This document shows positions 16,928 to 25,975 of a stretch of DNA of 64,000 bases, piece after piece (the stretch's first letter is position 1; each line of letters opens with the position of its first letter). Source of the DNA: Paenibacillus lycopersici (lineage in GTDB: Bacteria; Bacillota; Bacilli; Paenibacillales; Paenibacillaceae). The notes under the pieces were generated by a model. The model was not told the DNA's origin. It saw only the letters and a list, made by a program, of their open reading frames with translations, and searched no databases. The stretch covers positions 4,839,001 through 4,903,000 of the forward strand of contig NZ_CP048209.1 of NCBI RefSeq assembly GCF_010119935.1, in the 5' to 3' direction. Made by a program: the position numbers and the translations under genes.

Positions 16928-17584
16928 TTATGCGTTTAATTCCTTGCGCGTGCCCGTCACCAGGTAAATGACGCTTTCGCCGATATTCGTGGCATGATCG
17001 GCGATACGTTCGATATACCGGCCGACGAAGGTAATGAGGCCGGCCTGCGTGATCGTTCTCGGATTGTCCATCATGACGTCGTACAGGTCGCGGATCACTT
17101 GTCCGAACAGGGCGTCGACCTGATCGTCGTCCTGCGCCATTTTGCACGCTAGATTCACGTTCTCCTGCACGTAGGACTGGATCGACTCGCGGATCATCTG
17201 CTGCGTGATCTCCGCCATCCGCGGCAGATCGACGAACGGCTTCACATGCGGCCGGCCGTCGAGACGCACGACCGTCTTCGCGATGTCGACCGCCAGGTCG
17301 CCCATGCGCTCGAGATCGCCGGCCATTTTGAACGCCACGAGGATGCGGCGCAGGTCTTTCGCTACCGGCTGCTGCGTAGCGATCATGCGCGCGCCGAGCA
17401 AGTCGATGCTTTCCTCGATCTGGTTCAGCTTGATGTCGTCGGCAATAATCCGCCTGGCCATGATCGTGTCCATCTGCACCAAGGCGCGCATGGCATCGCC
17501 CAGCACCTTCTCCACGCGTTCGCCCATCCCGACCAGCATGACCTTCAATTGATCCAATCCGTCGTCAAGCTCTTTTCTTCTCAT
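16928..17584 (-). CDS. phoU: Phosphate transport regulator PhoU (copy 1)
   Basis: 218 residues forming the usual two three-helix bundles. Repeated motifs E..I..L (IEESIDLLGARMIATQQPVAKDLRRILVAFKMAGDLERMGDLAVDIAK and RYIERIADHATNIGESVIYLV) match the PhoU metal-binding E/DxxxD signatures. PhoU damps PstSCAB activity and signals phosphate sufficiency to the PhoR kinase. It is the last gene of the pst1 operon, 24 bp after pstB1. It is highly similar to phoU2 at 25976-26638, including TQQPVAKDLRRILVAFK. A terminator follows at once. Confidence 0.97.
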   Translation of the reverse strand: MRRKELDDGLDQLKVMLVGMGERVEKVLGDAMRALVQMDTIMARRIIADDIKLNQIEESIDLLGARMIATQQPVAKDLRRILVAFKMAGDLERMGDLAVDIAKTVVRLDGRPHVKPFVDLPRMAEITQQMIRESIQSYVQENVNLACKMAQDDDQVDALFGQVIRDLYDVMMDNPRTITQAGLITFVGRYIERIADHATNIGESVIYLVTGTRKELNA

Positions 17585-17608
17585 CAGGCGCGCGCCCCCT
17601 GTCAGCGA

Positions 17609-18367
17609 TTAACCGAAACGGCCGGAAATATAATCGTCCGTCGCCTTCTCGGAAGGATTCGTGAAGATTTTATCGGTTTGATCGTATTCGATCACTTTCC
17701 CCATGTAGAAGAATGCCGTTCTATCCGAAACGCGCGCCGCCTGATGCATATTATGCGTGACGATGACGATGCTGAATTCTTTCTTCAGGTCCGCGATCAG
17801 CTCTTCGACCTTGGCCGTGGAGACAGGGTCGAGCGCCGAGGCCGGTTCATCCATCAGGATCACCTTCGGCTTAACCGCGATCGAGCGGGCGATGCAGAGC
17901 CGCTGCTGCTGTCCGCCGGACAAGGCAAGCGCCGACGTATGCAGACGATCCTTGGTCTCTTCCCAGAGCGCGGCTTTCCGCAGGCACTCCTCCACGATTT
18001 CGTCCAGCTGCTTCTTCTTGCGAATGCCGTGGTAACGCGGACCGAACGCGATGTTCTCGTAGATCGATTTGTGGAACGGATTCGGGCGCTGCCAGACCAT
18101 GCCGATCTTCTGCCGGAGCAGGACGACATCGACGCCGGAATCGTTGATGTTCTCGCCGTCGATCCATATTTCGCCTTTCGTGCGCACGCCGCCGATCGTA
18201 TCGTTCATCCGGTTCAGACTGCGCAGGAACGTCGACTTGCCGCAGCCGGAAGGCCCGATGAGCGCGGTCACCTCGCGGGGCGCGAAGTCAAGCGATACGC
18301 GCTTGATGGCTTCCTTCTCCCCGTAGAAGACGCTGAGGTCCCGGGCCGATAATCCTGTTGTTTGCAT
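17609..18367 (-). CDS. pstB: Phosphate ABC transporter ATP-binding protein (copy 1)
   Basis: 252 residues. Walker A GPSGCGKST, Q-loop, signature LSGGQQQRLCIARS, Walker B VILMDEPASALDP and the switch His in VTHNMHQAARVSD are intact. The C-terminus YISGRFG is the usual PstB ending. It powers phosphate import through PstC and PstA. The ATG at 18367 follows GGGGAGAG. It lies 17 bp after pstA1 and 24 bp before phoU1, so it is in one operon. Copy 2 is at 26682-27452. Confidence 0.98.
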   Translation of the reverse strand: MQTTGLSARDLSVFYGEKEAIKRVSLDFAPREVTALIGPSGCGKSTFLRSLNRMNDTIGGVRTKGEIWIDGENINDSGVDVVLLRQKIGMVWQRPNPFHKSIYENIAFGPRYHGIRKKKQLDEIVEECLRKAALWEETKDRLHTSALALSGGQQQRLCIARSIAVKPKVILMDEPASALDPVSTAKVEELIADLKKEFSIVIVTHNMHQAARVSDRTAFFYMGKVIEYDQTDKIFTNPSEKATDDYISGRFG

Positions 18368-18384
18368 GCTTGCTCACTCTCCCC

Positions 18385-19272
18385 TTACTTAGTCGCCGTA
18401 AATCTGCGGTGCAAATATCTGCCGAACCATCTAGCCGAGAAATTGAAGATCAGCACCATGATAATGAGCACGGCCGATGCGCCTGCGGCGATCTGCGAAG
18501 CGTCCGGCGCCAAGCCCTCGCTGTTGATCTTCCAAATATGCACCGCCAGCGTTTCGGCCGGACGGAACGGGTTGAGCGGCGAGAACGGGCTGAGCGGATT
18601 CCAGTTCGTGAAATCAAGTCTCGGCGAGCTCATGCCCGCCGTGAAGAGCAGCGCCGCCGCTTCGCCGAATACGCGGCCGGAAGCGAGGATCGTGCCCGTG
18701 ACGATGGCCGGCATCGCGATCGGCAGCATGACGGACGTGATCGTCTTCCAGCGCGAGAGGCCAAGCGCAAGGCTCGCTTCCTTCTGTTCGCGGGGAACGC
18801 CCTTGATCGCCTGCTCCGTAATCCGCACCATGAGCGGCAGGTTGAATACGGTCAGCGCCAAGGCGCCCGAGAAGAGCGAGAAGCCAAGCCCGAACACGTT
18901 CACGATCACGAGCAAGCCGAACAAACCGACGACGATGGACGGGAACGACGACAGCACTTCGACGACGAGGCGGATGGCATCCGTCAGCTTGCCCGGCCGC
19001 GCATACTCGCTCATGTAGATGCCGGCGCCCAAGCCGAGCGGGATCGTGATGATCAGTGTCAGTACGAGCAGGAACAGGGAGTTGAACAGCTGCGGGCCGA
19101 TGCCGCCGCCCGCTTTGATCGTCTGCGGACCGGATGTCAAGAAATGAAAGCTGATATGCGGCAAGCCCCGGAACAGGATATACCCGAGCAGCCCCGCCAG
19201 CACAAGAACGATTAATGCGGATATGGCGATGATGACGGTGGTAGCGATGCGATCTGCGGTTTTGGCGCTCAT
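18385..19272 (-). CDS. pstA: Phosphate ABC transporter permease PstA (copy 1)
   Basis: 295 residues with six membrane helices and the binding-protein-dependent permease signature (EQAIKGVPREQKEASLALGLSRWKTITSVMLPIAMPAIVTG), which contacts PstB. GGGIGPQLFNSLFLL in the early loop is typical of PstA. Its ATG overlaps the pstC1 stop (19269-19272), so the two permease halves are coupled. It forms the inner-membrane channel with PstC. Confidence 0.97.
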   Translation of the reverse strand: MSAKTADRIATTVIIAISALIVLVLAGLLGYILFRGLPHISFHFLTSGPQTIKAGGGIGPQLFNSLFLLVLTLIITIPLGLGAGIYMSEYARPGKLTDAIRLVVEVLSSFPSIVVGLFGLLVIVNVFGLGFSLFSGALALTVFNLPLMVRITEQAIKGVPREQKEASLALGLSRWKTITSVMLPIAMPAIVTGTILASGRVFGEAAALLFTAGMSSPRLDFTNWNPLSPFSPLNPFRPAETLAVHIWKINSEGLAPDASQIAAGASAVLIIMVLIFNFSARWFGRYLHRRFTATK

Positions 19273-20204
19273 CGGTTATTTCTCCTTTCCAGGAAGCGAA
19301 CGATAAAGACGAAGACGAACGTCATGGCAAGCAGGATCAACGCCAGCGACCACAGCGCGTTATTGTGCGCGGAGCCCGTGACCGTGTTGCCCATATCCAG
19401 CGTAATGACGCTGGTCAGCGTCGAAGCCGATTCGAACAGCGAATGCGGGATGTGCGGCGCGTTGCCGATAACCATCTGCACGGCCAGCGCTTCGCCGAAG
19501 GCGCGGGACATGCCGAGCACGACGCCGGTCAGCAAGGAAGGCAGCGTCGTCGGAATGACGATGCGGTAGATCGTCTGCCAGCGGGTCGCGCCGAGGGCGA
19601 ACGATGCTTCTTTCAGGCCGCGCTGCAAGTTGGACAGCGCATCGGTGGCGATCGTCGTGATCGTCGGCAGGATCATGAACGCCAGCACGATGGCGCCTGC
19701 CGCGATCCCGATGCCTTGACCGAGGAACGTCGCGCGCAGGAACGGCACGACGATGCTCAGACCGACGAAACCGAATACGACGGACGGGATGCCGGCAAGC
19801 AGCTCGATGACCGGCTGCAGGACGCGCTTGCCGAGGCCCGGCATGATCTGCGTCATGAACACGGCGGCGCAGCAGCCGAGCGGGGCGGCGATAACCGCCG
19901 CGAGCAGCGACGTGCTGAACGAGCCGAAAATAAACGGCAAGGCGCCGAAGAGCGGAATGTCGCCTTCCGGATCCCACTTAAGTCCGCTGAGCAGCCCGCT
20001 GAGGCTGACGCCGTTCGTAATAAACGTAGCCAAACCGTGGGAAGCTATGAAATAGACAATAGCCGCGATCGTCACGACAAGCACGATGATGCACAATGTC
20101 GTAAACACTTTCCCTACCCATTCTTCCAAGATATGCGGTTTGGCGATTGCGCGAATTTTTCTAGGCTGTACGCGTGATTGATCATTCACAGCGGGCTGCT
20201 CCAT
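19269..20204 (-). CDS. pstC: Phosphate ABC transporter permease PstC (copy 1)
   Basis: About 311 residues. It has a hydrophilic start, a first membrane helix (FTTLCIIVLVVTIAAIVYFI) and five more, with the EAA-type loop (LSNLQRGLKEASFALGATRWQTIYRIVIPTTLPSLLTG). I prefer ATG 20204 (MEQPAVND) because GAAGGAG is 10 bases upstream. The ATG three codons earlier lies directly on the Shine-Dalgarno sequence. It pairs with PstA. A hairpin lies in the gap after pstS1. Confidence 0.95.
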   Translation of the reverse strand: MEQPAVNDQSRVQPRKIRAIAKPHILEEWVGKVFTTLCIIVLVVTIAAIVYFIASHGLATFITNGVSLSGLLSGLKWDPEGDIPLFGALPFIFGSFSTSLLAAVIAAPLGCCAAVFMTQIMPGLGKRVLQPVIELLAGIPSVVFGFVGLSIVVPFLRATFLGQGIGIAAGAIVLAFMILPTITTIATDALSNLQRGLKEASFALGATRWQTIYRIVIPTTLPSLLTGVVLGMSRAFGEALAVQMVIGNAPHIPHSLFESASTLTSVITLDMGNTVTGSAHNNALWSLALILLAMTFVFVFIVRFLERRNNR

Positions 20205-20254
20205 TGGTATCATCTCTCCTTCAATAAACTAACATTGGCCTTCTACAGTCAAGA

Positions 20255-20276
20255 AGAGGCGGAATGCTCCACCTCT
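20255..20276 (-). promoter_or_regulatory. Intercistronic hairpin between pstS1 and pstC1
   Basis: In the minus-strand RNA AGAGGUGGA pairs with UCCGCCUCU (9 bp with one U-G pair, GCAU loop). There is no strong T run. It probably protects or terminates part of the pstS transcript so that the binding protein is made in excess. Confidence 0.6.
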
Positions 20277-20321
20277 GCCGACTGGATCGCTATTCGGTTG
20301 CGATGCCCCGAGTTTGGGCGA

Positions 20322-21275
20322 TTATTGCGTGATATTGCCAGCCGCGTCGCGCTTCACTTGCATTTTGCCGACTGGAATGTAACCCAGTTCCGTAACGTCG
20401 CTGTTCTGAATGTCGTCGCTCAGCATGTAGTCGAGGAATGCTTTCGTCGCTGCGTCAGGCTCGCCTTTGGTGTACATGTGCTCGTAAGCCCATACCGGAT
20501 ATTTGCCTGCCACGATGTTGTCTTCGGATGGCTCGACGCCTTCGTATTTCACGGTTTTAACCGTGTCGTCGAGGTACGAGAGCGCCAGGTATCCGATTGC
20601 TCCGGGCGTATCCGTTACGTACTTCTTGACCGTGCCGGATGCATCTTCCTGGATGGAACCCGCAATGTCTTGCGATGCCGTGCCAAGCGCGAATTTCTCG
20701 AACGTTTTGCGCGTGCCTGAGCTGCTCGGACGGTTGATCAGCGTGATCTTCTCGTCTTGGCCGCCTACGTCTTTCCAGTTCGTGATTTTCCCCGTGAAAA
20801 TATCGACCAGCTGCTGCTTCGTCAGGTTATCGACGGTTACGCTTTTGTTGACGACCGCAGCCATGGCAACGACCGCGACCTGATGGTCGACCAGTTCTTT
20901 CGCTTTGTCGGCGTCCGCGTCCGTGAACTTCTCTTCCGCGAAAATATCGGAGTTGCCGATCGCCGCTTGGCCCGCTTGCACTTGCGTCAAGCCCGTACCG
21001 GAACCGCCGCCTTGGACTTGAACCGTTACGCCGCTATATTTGGAGTCTTCCATGAACTTCTTGGAAACTTGATCGACAAGCGGTTGAAGAGCCGTGGAGC
21101 CTGCCGCCAGAATCGATCCGCTCAGCGCTTCGCCGCCCGTGTTCGTGCTGGCGTTGCCCGTGTTCGACGCGCCGCCGTTGTTCGCGGAGCCGCCGTTATT
21201 GGAGTTGTTGGAGCCGCAAGCGGCTAGACCGATCGTCAACATAAGTGCTACGACAATGAATAGTGCTTTTTTCAT
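20322..21275 (-). CDS. pstS: Phosphate-binding lipoprotein PstS (copy 1)
   Basis: 317 residues. A lipoprotein signal ends in LAAC with Cys20. A Ser/Asn/Gly-rich linker precedes the periplasmic-binding fold. AAGSTALQPL and NRPSSSGTRKTF contain the Ser, Thr and Arg residues that bind phosphate in PstS. It captures phosphate outside the membrane and delivers it to PstCA. It heads the operon pstS-pstC-pstA-pstB-phoU under a clear PHO-type promoter at 21330-21383. Unlike PstS2 it is lipid-anchored. Confidence 0.97.
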   Translation of the reverse strand: MKKALFIVVALMLTIGLAACGSNNSNNGGSANNGGASNTGNASTNTGGEALSGSILAAGSTALQPLVDQVSKKFMEDSKYSGVTVQVQGGGSGTGLTQVQAGQAAIGNSDIFAEEKFTDADADKAKELVDHQVAVVAMAAVVNKSVTVDNLTKQQLVDIFTGKITNWKDVGGQDEKITLINRPSSSGTRKTFEKFALGTASQDIAGSIQEDASGTVKKYVTDTPGAIGYLALSYLDDTVKTVKYEGVEPSEDNIVAGKYPVWAYEHMYTKGEPDAATKAFLDYMLSDDIQNSDVTELGYIPVGKMQVKRDAAGNITQ

Positions 21276-21329
21276 TTCAGTTCGATTTCTCCTTCCGCTG
21301 TCTTCGCGGTTATTTGTTTTACAGGACTT

Positions 21330-21383
21330 ATTATAGGGATGTCTTATTAATGCGGTATTTTCGAAGTGTTAACGGAATGAAAA
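21330..21383 (-). promoter_or_regulatory. PHO-box promoter of the pst1 operon
   Basis: Minus strand: -10 TATAAT at 21330-21335. Boxes TTAATA (21345), AAAATA (21356), TTAACA (21367) and TTTTCA (21378) lie in exact 11-bp steps. There is no -35 hexamer at 17 bp. This matches PhoP~P-activated promoters of B. subtilis, with TTAACA-like repeats at about -20 to -60. Confidence 0.85.
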
Positions 21384-21461
21384 AAGTGCATAGATATTTT
21401 GAATAAAATATTAATCTATTATAAACTATTTATATAAAATGCCCGTTTAGGAGCGTAAATC

Positions 21462-22382
21462 ATGAGTATAGTCCGATTACAAATCCTAGTCCTGCTCGAT
21501 GAGCTGAAGAAAGTGACCGCGGTCGCCGAAGAAATCGGCGTCAAGCAGCCGACCGTCAGCTTTCATATGAAGAAGCTCGAAGAGGAATGGGGCGTCCCGC
21601 TCTTCGAAATCAAGACGGGCAAAGTGATTCTGACGGATCCCGGACGGATGCTGCTTCGTTACGCCGTCGAGATCGACCGTCTATATAAAGAAGCGCAGAC
21701 GCGATTTCAGTCTTACCGCGATCATGGCAAGCACGGTTTCGTGATCGGCTGCACGGACGCCGCCTCTTCCCTGCTGTTCGGCCTCGATTGGCGGCAACAA
21801 TCCGCGGAGCAGAACCCAATCCGCATCCAGCTGCTCACCGGCCGCCACTCGGAGCTGCTCGAGCAGCTGCAGGCCGGCGCGATCGACCTGCTCGTCAGCG
21901 GCAGCTTCGCCAATCCGGATGCGCTGCCGCAGCTGCAGATCGAACCGCTCGCCCAAGAGCGGCTTCTTCTCTTCATGGCCGCAAGCCATCCGCTTGCGAC
22001 GCAGGCCGCCCTCCCGCCTTACAAATTAGCCGGCCACCGGTTCGTCGAGCTTGCCGACGCATCGCTGCAGGATGCGCTGCGCGGCTGGGAGCTGCAAGAG
22101 AAAGTCACGCTCCCGTACGAGTGGTCGACCGATCGGATGGATCTGGCGCTCTCGGCCGTCGAGAACGCCGGCATGCTCGCCATTCTTCCCGCGTTCGCCG
22201 CCGGGCGGACCGGAGACAGGCTGCTGCATCCGCCGCTTCCGGGACAAGCGGTATCGCTCAAGCTCGCCGCCGCCTGGCGAAGCGATTACTGGAATCCCGC
22301 CTTCGTTCAGCGCATCATGGCGCAGCTTGCCCGCGGCGGCGCGAAGGCCGTCGAGACTTCCGGCGCTGCCGAGCAGGCTTAG
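21462..22382 (+). CDS. LysR-family transcriptional regulator
   Basis: 306 residues. The N-terminal winged helix (LQILVLLDELKKVTAVAEEIGVKQPTVSFHMKKLEEEWGVPLFE) is typical of LysR, and the C-terminal 200 residues form the effector-binding fold. TAGGAGCG precedes the ATG. It is transcribed away from pstS1 with 186 bp between the two starts. It could therefore act on that intergenic region, although the PHO boxes already explain pst1 control. The effector is unknown. The gene has the high GC of the surrounding chromosome, unlike the cassette that follows. Confidence 0.88.
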   Translation: MSIVRLQILVLLDELKKVTAVAEEIGVKQPTVSFHMKKLEEEWGVPLFEIKTGKVILTDPGRMLLRYAVEIDRLYKEAQTRFQSYRDHGKHGFVIGCTDAASSLLFGLDWRQQSAEQNPIRIQLLTGRHSELLEQLQAGAIDLLVSGSFANPDALPQLQIEPLAQERLLLFMAASHPLATQAALPPYKLAGHRFVELADASLQDALRGWELQEKVTLPYEWSTDRMDLALSAVENAGMLAILPAFAAGRTGDRLLHPPLPGQAVSLKLAAAWRSDYWNPAFVQRIMAQLARGGAKAVETSGAAEQA

Positions 22383-22424
22383 ACAAGGGCCCCCGCTCTC
22401 TCTCGCAGTGGCTCTTCGCTGAAG

Positions 22425-22608
22425 CGAGTCGAAAATAGCCAAGCCATCCCATGAGGTAGCGGTTCAAATGAGCGATTCGCGTTTCCATGGACTCGGAGCG
22501 CGTTCGGTTCGTTAGTTCCCGCACTCGCTCTTTGAAACGCGAGATGGTCTGCGGGGCGAGGCGAACCGTTGCTTTCTTGTCCCTCAAGAAACTAAAGCCT
22601 ATGGGCGT
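22425..22608 (-). pseudogene. Remnant of a group II intron reverse transcriptase/maturase (LtrA-like)
   Basis: The minus strand encodes about 60 residues starting PIGFSFL and containing VRLAPQTISRFKERVREL, then RTRSESMETRIAHLNRYL and MGWLGYF. This corresponds to the maturase (domain X) region of group II intron-encoded proteins. The reverse transcriptase part is missing upstream, where the AraC terminator begins. The usual WIRRRLR segment is missing after GYF. It is a dead fragment left at the edge of the low-GC cassette. Confidence 0.7.
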
Positions 22609-22609
22609 A

Positions 22610-22650
22610 CAACAAAAAAAGGTGCTCCCGCTAATAGCGGAAGCGCCTTT
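22610..22650 (-). terminator. Terminator of the AraC-family gene
   Basis: On the minus strand AAAGGCGCTTCCGC pairs imperfectly with GCGGGAGCACCTTT around TATTA, followed by a run of T (22612-22620). It lies a few bases after the regulator's stop. Confidence 0.8.
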
Positions 22651-22656
22651 CGAGAA

Positions 22657-23577
22657 TCAATCGCTTATGATCGGATCATGCTGCGTCTTAAGCTGCATCA
22701 TGTCTTCTCTAGGCGGAAGCCCGAACATCCGGGAATATTCGCGGCTGAACTGCGACTGACTTTCATAGCCAACGCGAAAAGCGACATCGGCAGCACCTGT
22801 CGATTCGGATAGCAACAAGCGCCGCGCCTCTTGCAGCCTCAGTTGTTTTTGAAACTGAATCGGGCTCATTGCGGTTACCTCCTTAAAGTGCCTATGCAGC
22901 GACGCAGCACTCATATTTACTTTCTCCGCGAGCTCCTCGACCCGAAATGACTTGGCATAGTTATTCGTGATATGGTCAATAACTTCTTTTATTAGATGGG
23001 CCGAGCTGCCTTCAATGGCAATTTGTTCGAGCGCGATCCCATGCTCCCCCTGCAGAACCCTATACAGGATTTCCTTCGTGAACAGCGGAGCCAGCAGCGG
23101 GATATCCTTCGGGTTATCCAGCAAACGGACTAGTCTCATGACCGCATCCAACAAAGTCGGCTCTATCCGGCTGACGAACATCCCCCGCTTGGCATTTTCC
23201 TTTGCTCCTGCCCGGATTTCCGAATCGCCTAAAACCTCTAGAATTTGACCCACCGTAAATGCAAGCTTTAAACCCAAATACGGAACCTCGGCAGAAGCTT
23301 CGATTACTTGGGATGTAACCGGCAAACGAACGGATGCAACAAGGTAATCGGCAGGATTATACTCATATCGCTCCTGTGCGAGCCATACCTCTTTCGCCCC
23401 CTGGGCTACCAGGCACAAAGACAGGTTGTAAACGCCGTAACTGGGTCCGGACGCATCGGAGCGGCGAATGAAAAATAAAGACGGAATGGCAGTAGCGTGA
23501 ACGCCGTCGCTGTCCGCATAACGTTTAATCATGCCGGCAAGCTCGTTTTGTTGCGCGGTTATTATTTCCGACATCAT
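22657..23577 (-). CDS. AraC-family regulator (AraC_N / YqhC-like)
   Basis: About 306 residues. The N-terminal half (YGVYNLSLCLVAQGAKEVWLAQERYEYNPADYLV) matches the AraC_N cupin-type domain. The C-terminal AraC HTH has FRVEELAEKVNMSAASLHRHFK and AADVAFRVGYESQSQFSREYSRMFG. Relatives such as E. coli YqhC control aldehyde-reducing enzymes, and here the gene is divergent from an aldo-keto reductase at 23794. Two ATGs (23577 and 23574) fit the GGGGAG ribosome binding site about equally. Its GC content is lower than that of its flanks. Confidence 0.92.
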   Translation of the reverse strand: MMSEIITAQQNELAGMIKRYADSDGVHATAIPSLFFIRRSDASGPSYGVYNLSLCLVAQGAKEVWLAQERYEYNPADYLVASVRLPVTSQVIEASAEVPYLGLKLAFTVGQILEVLGDSEIRAGAKENAKRGMFVSRIEPTLLDAVMRLVRLLDNPKDIPLLAPLFTKEILYRVLQGEHGIALEQIAIEGSSAHLIKEVIDHITNNYAKSFRVEELAEKVNMSAASLHRHFKEVTAMSPIQFQKQLRLQEARRLLLSESTGAADVAFRVGYESQSQFSREYSRMFGLPPREDMMQLKTQHDPIISD

Positions 23578-23793
23578 ATCTCCCCATCCCTTAACTGCCT
23601 GATAGTGCCATTATAAAGCGTAATGATCTGTTGCGTAAGAAGTCGTGATAGGATTAGGCAAACACTTGAGACGAATAGGCTAAGGGTTTCTATGGCGATT
23701 GGTTCATAATAAGGATGTGAAGCGCGGCGGCAATTGCCGGCTTGGGGTGTAAGGGGTCAGTATAGCCCGAATCAAAAAACGGGAGGAAACGAT

Positions 23794-24645
23794 ATGCGAA
23801 AAGTAATTTTGAACAACGGCGTGGAGATGCCTATTCTTGGTTTTGGCGTTTTTCAGATTGCCGATCAAGATGAATGCGAACAGAGCGTGCATGACGCTAT
23901 TATGGCTGGCTATCGTCTGATCGATACCGCTGCCTCCTATCAAAATGAAGAAGCAGTAGGCAGAGCGATCAAACGAAGCGGCGCGGCCAGAGAGGAACTG
24001 TTTATCACCACGAAGCTTTGGGTTCAGGATACTGGTTATGAGCGCACGAGGAAAGCATTTGAAAAATCATTAGCGAAATTGCAGCTCGATTATTTAGATT
24101 TGTATTTGATTCATCAGCCATATGGCGATGTATATGGTTCTTGGCGAGCTATGGAGGAGCTGTATCGCGAAGGGAAAGTCCGCGCGATCGGCGTTAGCAA
24201 CTTCCATGACGATCGCCTGATGGATCTGATGATTCATAATGAAGTAACTCCCGCAGTAAATCAGGTCGAAACGCATCCGTTCAACCAACAAACCGAATAC
24301 GCAGCATTCATGAAAGAGCATCATGTTCAAATCGAATCCTGGGCGCCTTTCGCTGAAGGGAAAAATAACCTGTTTCAAAACGAAGTATTGGTCTCCATAG
24401 CGCAAAGCTATAATAAATCCGTTGCTCAGGTGGTTTTACGGTGGATGACGCAGAGGGATGTTGTCGTTATTCCGAAATCTGCTCGCAAAGATAGAATTAT
24501 CGAAAACATGAATATCTTCGATTTTGAATTAAATCAACAGGATATGGCGTCGATCGCTGCATTGGATACGAGACAATCCCTGTTCTTCTCACATCGCGAT
24601 CCTGAGATGGTGAAATGGCTCGGCAATCGCAAACTGGATATTTAG
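23794..24645 (+). CDS. Aldo/keto reductase
   Basis: 283 residues, an AKR TIM barrel close to YvgN/YtbE 2,5-diketogluconate reductase-like enzymes. The catalytic tetrad is visible: Asp and Tyr in RLIDTAASYQNE, Lys in ITTKLW and His in YLIHQP. GVSNF and VIPKSARKDRIIENMNIF (NADPH binding) also match. It should reduce aldehydes or ketones with NADPH. ATG 23794 follows GGGAGGAAAC. It is divergent from the AraC regulator, its likely activator. The gene is AT-rich compared with most of the window, consistent with transfer. Confidence 0.95.
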   Translation: MRKVILNNGVEMPILGFGVFQIADQDECEQSVHDAIMAGYRLIDTAASYQNEEAVGRAIKRSGAAREELFITTKLWVQDTGYERTRKAFEKSLAKLQLDYLDLYLIHQPYGDVYGSWRAMEELYREGKVRAIGVSNFHDDRLMDLMIHNEVTPAVNQVETHPFNQQTEYAAFMKEHHVQIESWAPFAEGKNNLFQNEVLVSIAQSYNKSVAQVVLRWMTQRDVVVIPKSARKDRIIENMNIFDFELNQQDMASIAALDTRQSLFFSHRDPEMVKWLGNRKLDI

Positions 24646-24653
24646 CATACTTC

Positions 24654-24680
24654 CGCCCCGATTTTAGGGGCGAATTTTTT
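24654..24680 (+). terminator. Terminator between the AKR and MFS genes
   Basis: CGCCCC (24654-24659) pairs with GGGGCG (24667-24672) and is followed by AATTTTTTT. It overlaps the leader of the MFS gene, whose ribosome binding site is at 24681-24687, so it may act as a partial terminator. Confidence 0.75.
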
Positions 24681-24695
24681 TAAGGAGGCACTCGG

Positions 24696-25904
24696 TTGTA
24701 CTCGTTGTACTCGCGATTTAAAAACCTGTTTGCAATCAAAGGATATGGTTTATTCGTTGTATGCGTACTATTGGTCGGTATCGGGATTTCTATAACAATG
24801 CCCTATTTAGCCTTGTATTGTACCGAAGATTTCGGAATGAGCGCCGGAGCCTTCGGCGTTTTTACGGCGGTAAGTTCATTGACCGGCGTCATGATGAACT
24901 CATTTATCGGCAAGCGTTCGGATGGCAGCTTAGATCGGAAATGGATTATTATTGCAGCCGCGTTCTCATCGGCTTTGGGTTATGCTTCGTATTTGGTGTT
25001 TCATAACTTCTTTATCCTTCTTATCATTGTTAGTTTATTAAGCGGATTAGGCGCTGCCGCCATGCCGCAAATATTCGCATATGCTCAGGAATCGGCAAAT
25101 GAAAGTCAATCAGATGACAAAACCTTTGCCGTGTCGACATTACGTTCGCTTGTATCCCTCGGATTCCTCGGAGGACCGTTAATCGGAACGATCATCATGG
25201 GAGCTATTGGATACAAGGGACTCTTTATGGGAACGTCCATTGTCTTTCTTGCAATCGCATTCCTTCTTTTTCTATATCTGCCGAAGAGAAAAGCAGTTCC
25301 AAAGAAGAAATCAGAACCGGGTTCCCTGTCGCTTAAAAGCAGAGAAATTCGCTATCCGTTCATTGCCTTCGTTTTTCTGTTTGCGCTCAACGCCATAAAC
25401 GGAATCAACACGCCGTTGTTTATCGTAAATGAACTTCATGGCACGCATGCGGATGTCGGATTCGTGGTTAGCGTTTGCGCCGGTTTGGAAATTCCGATGA
25501 TGTTCATGTTAGGCGCCTTGGGCAGAAAGATATCGAACCAAACGCTGATGTTCAGCAGCTGCTATGCTGCTTTTCTTTATTTCATCATTTTAAGTGCTTC
25601 TACGGATTCCTGGCAGCTAATGGCTGCGCAGCTTTTGCAGGCGACGTTCGTGGCTATTGTGATGGGCAATGGACTAACCTATTTTACAGCTCTGTTACCG
25701 AATGCGCCTGGGCTATCCACAACAATCTATTACAACGCGTCCATCATTGGAAGGTTAGTTGGCAATTTGAGCGGCGGTATTCTTGCTCAGTCGATAGGGT
25801 TCCGTCATGTTAATTCGGTGTGTCTTGCGGTTGCCGTTGTCTCGGTCATAATCCTGTGGAGAACAAGAACCCATCAAGAAATGAAAGCAGCCGCCGGGCA
25901 TTAA
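24696..25904 (+). CDS. MFS transporter, sugar-efflux (SET)-like
   Basis: 402 residues with 12 predicted membrane helices. The loop SFIGKRSDGSLDRKW (MFS motif A position) and LRSLVSLGFLGGPLIGTII in the fifth helix resemble SetA/SetB sugar efflux transporters. The start is TTG 24696 behind TAAGGAGG. Its promoter is probably shared with the aldo-keto reductase upstream. The cassette regulator-reductase-exporter could detoxify and export a sugar or aldehyde. The substrate is not predictable from sequence. The gene is low in GC. Confidence 0.88.
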   Translation: MYSLYSRFKNLFAIKGYGLFVVCVLLVGIGISITMPYLALYCTEDFGMSAGAFGVFTAVSSLTGVMMNSFIGKRSDGSLDRKWIIIAAAFSSALGYASYLVFHNFFILLIIVSLLSGLGAAAMPQIFAYAQESANESQSDDKTFAVSTLRSLVSLGFLGGPLIGTIIMGAIGYKGLFMGTSIVFLAIAFLLFLYLPKRKAVPKKKSEPGSLSLKSREIRYPFIAFVFLFALNAINGINTPLFIVNELHGTHADVGFVVSVCAGLEIPMMFMLGALGRKISNQTLMFSSCYAAFLYFIILSASTDSWQLMAAQLLQATFVAIVMGNGLTYFTALLPNAPGLSTTIYYNASIIGRLVGNLSGGILAQSIGFRHVNSVCLAVAVVSVIILWRTRTHQEMKAAAGH

Positions 25905-25923
25905 GTGTCTATTTGAAGCAAAA

Positions 25924-25946
25924 AAGCCCGCGAACTACGCGGGCTT
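25924..25946. terminator. Terminator between the MFS gene and phoU2
   Basis: A perfect 9-bp stem AAGCCCGCG / CGCGGGCTT with loop AACTA. On the minus strand it is followed by TTTTTGCTTC, so it mainly ends the pst2 operon. It can also end the MFS transcript. Confidence 0.88.
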
Positions 25947-25975
25947 CACAATAAAATACGTTCCAGTCCATCGCA

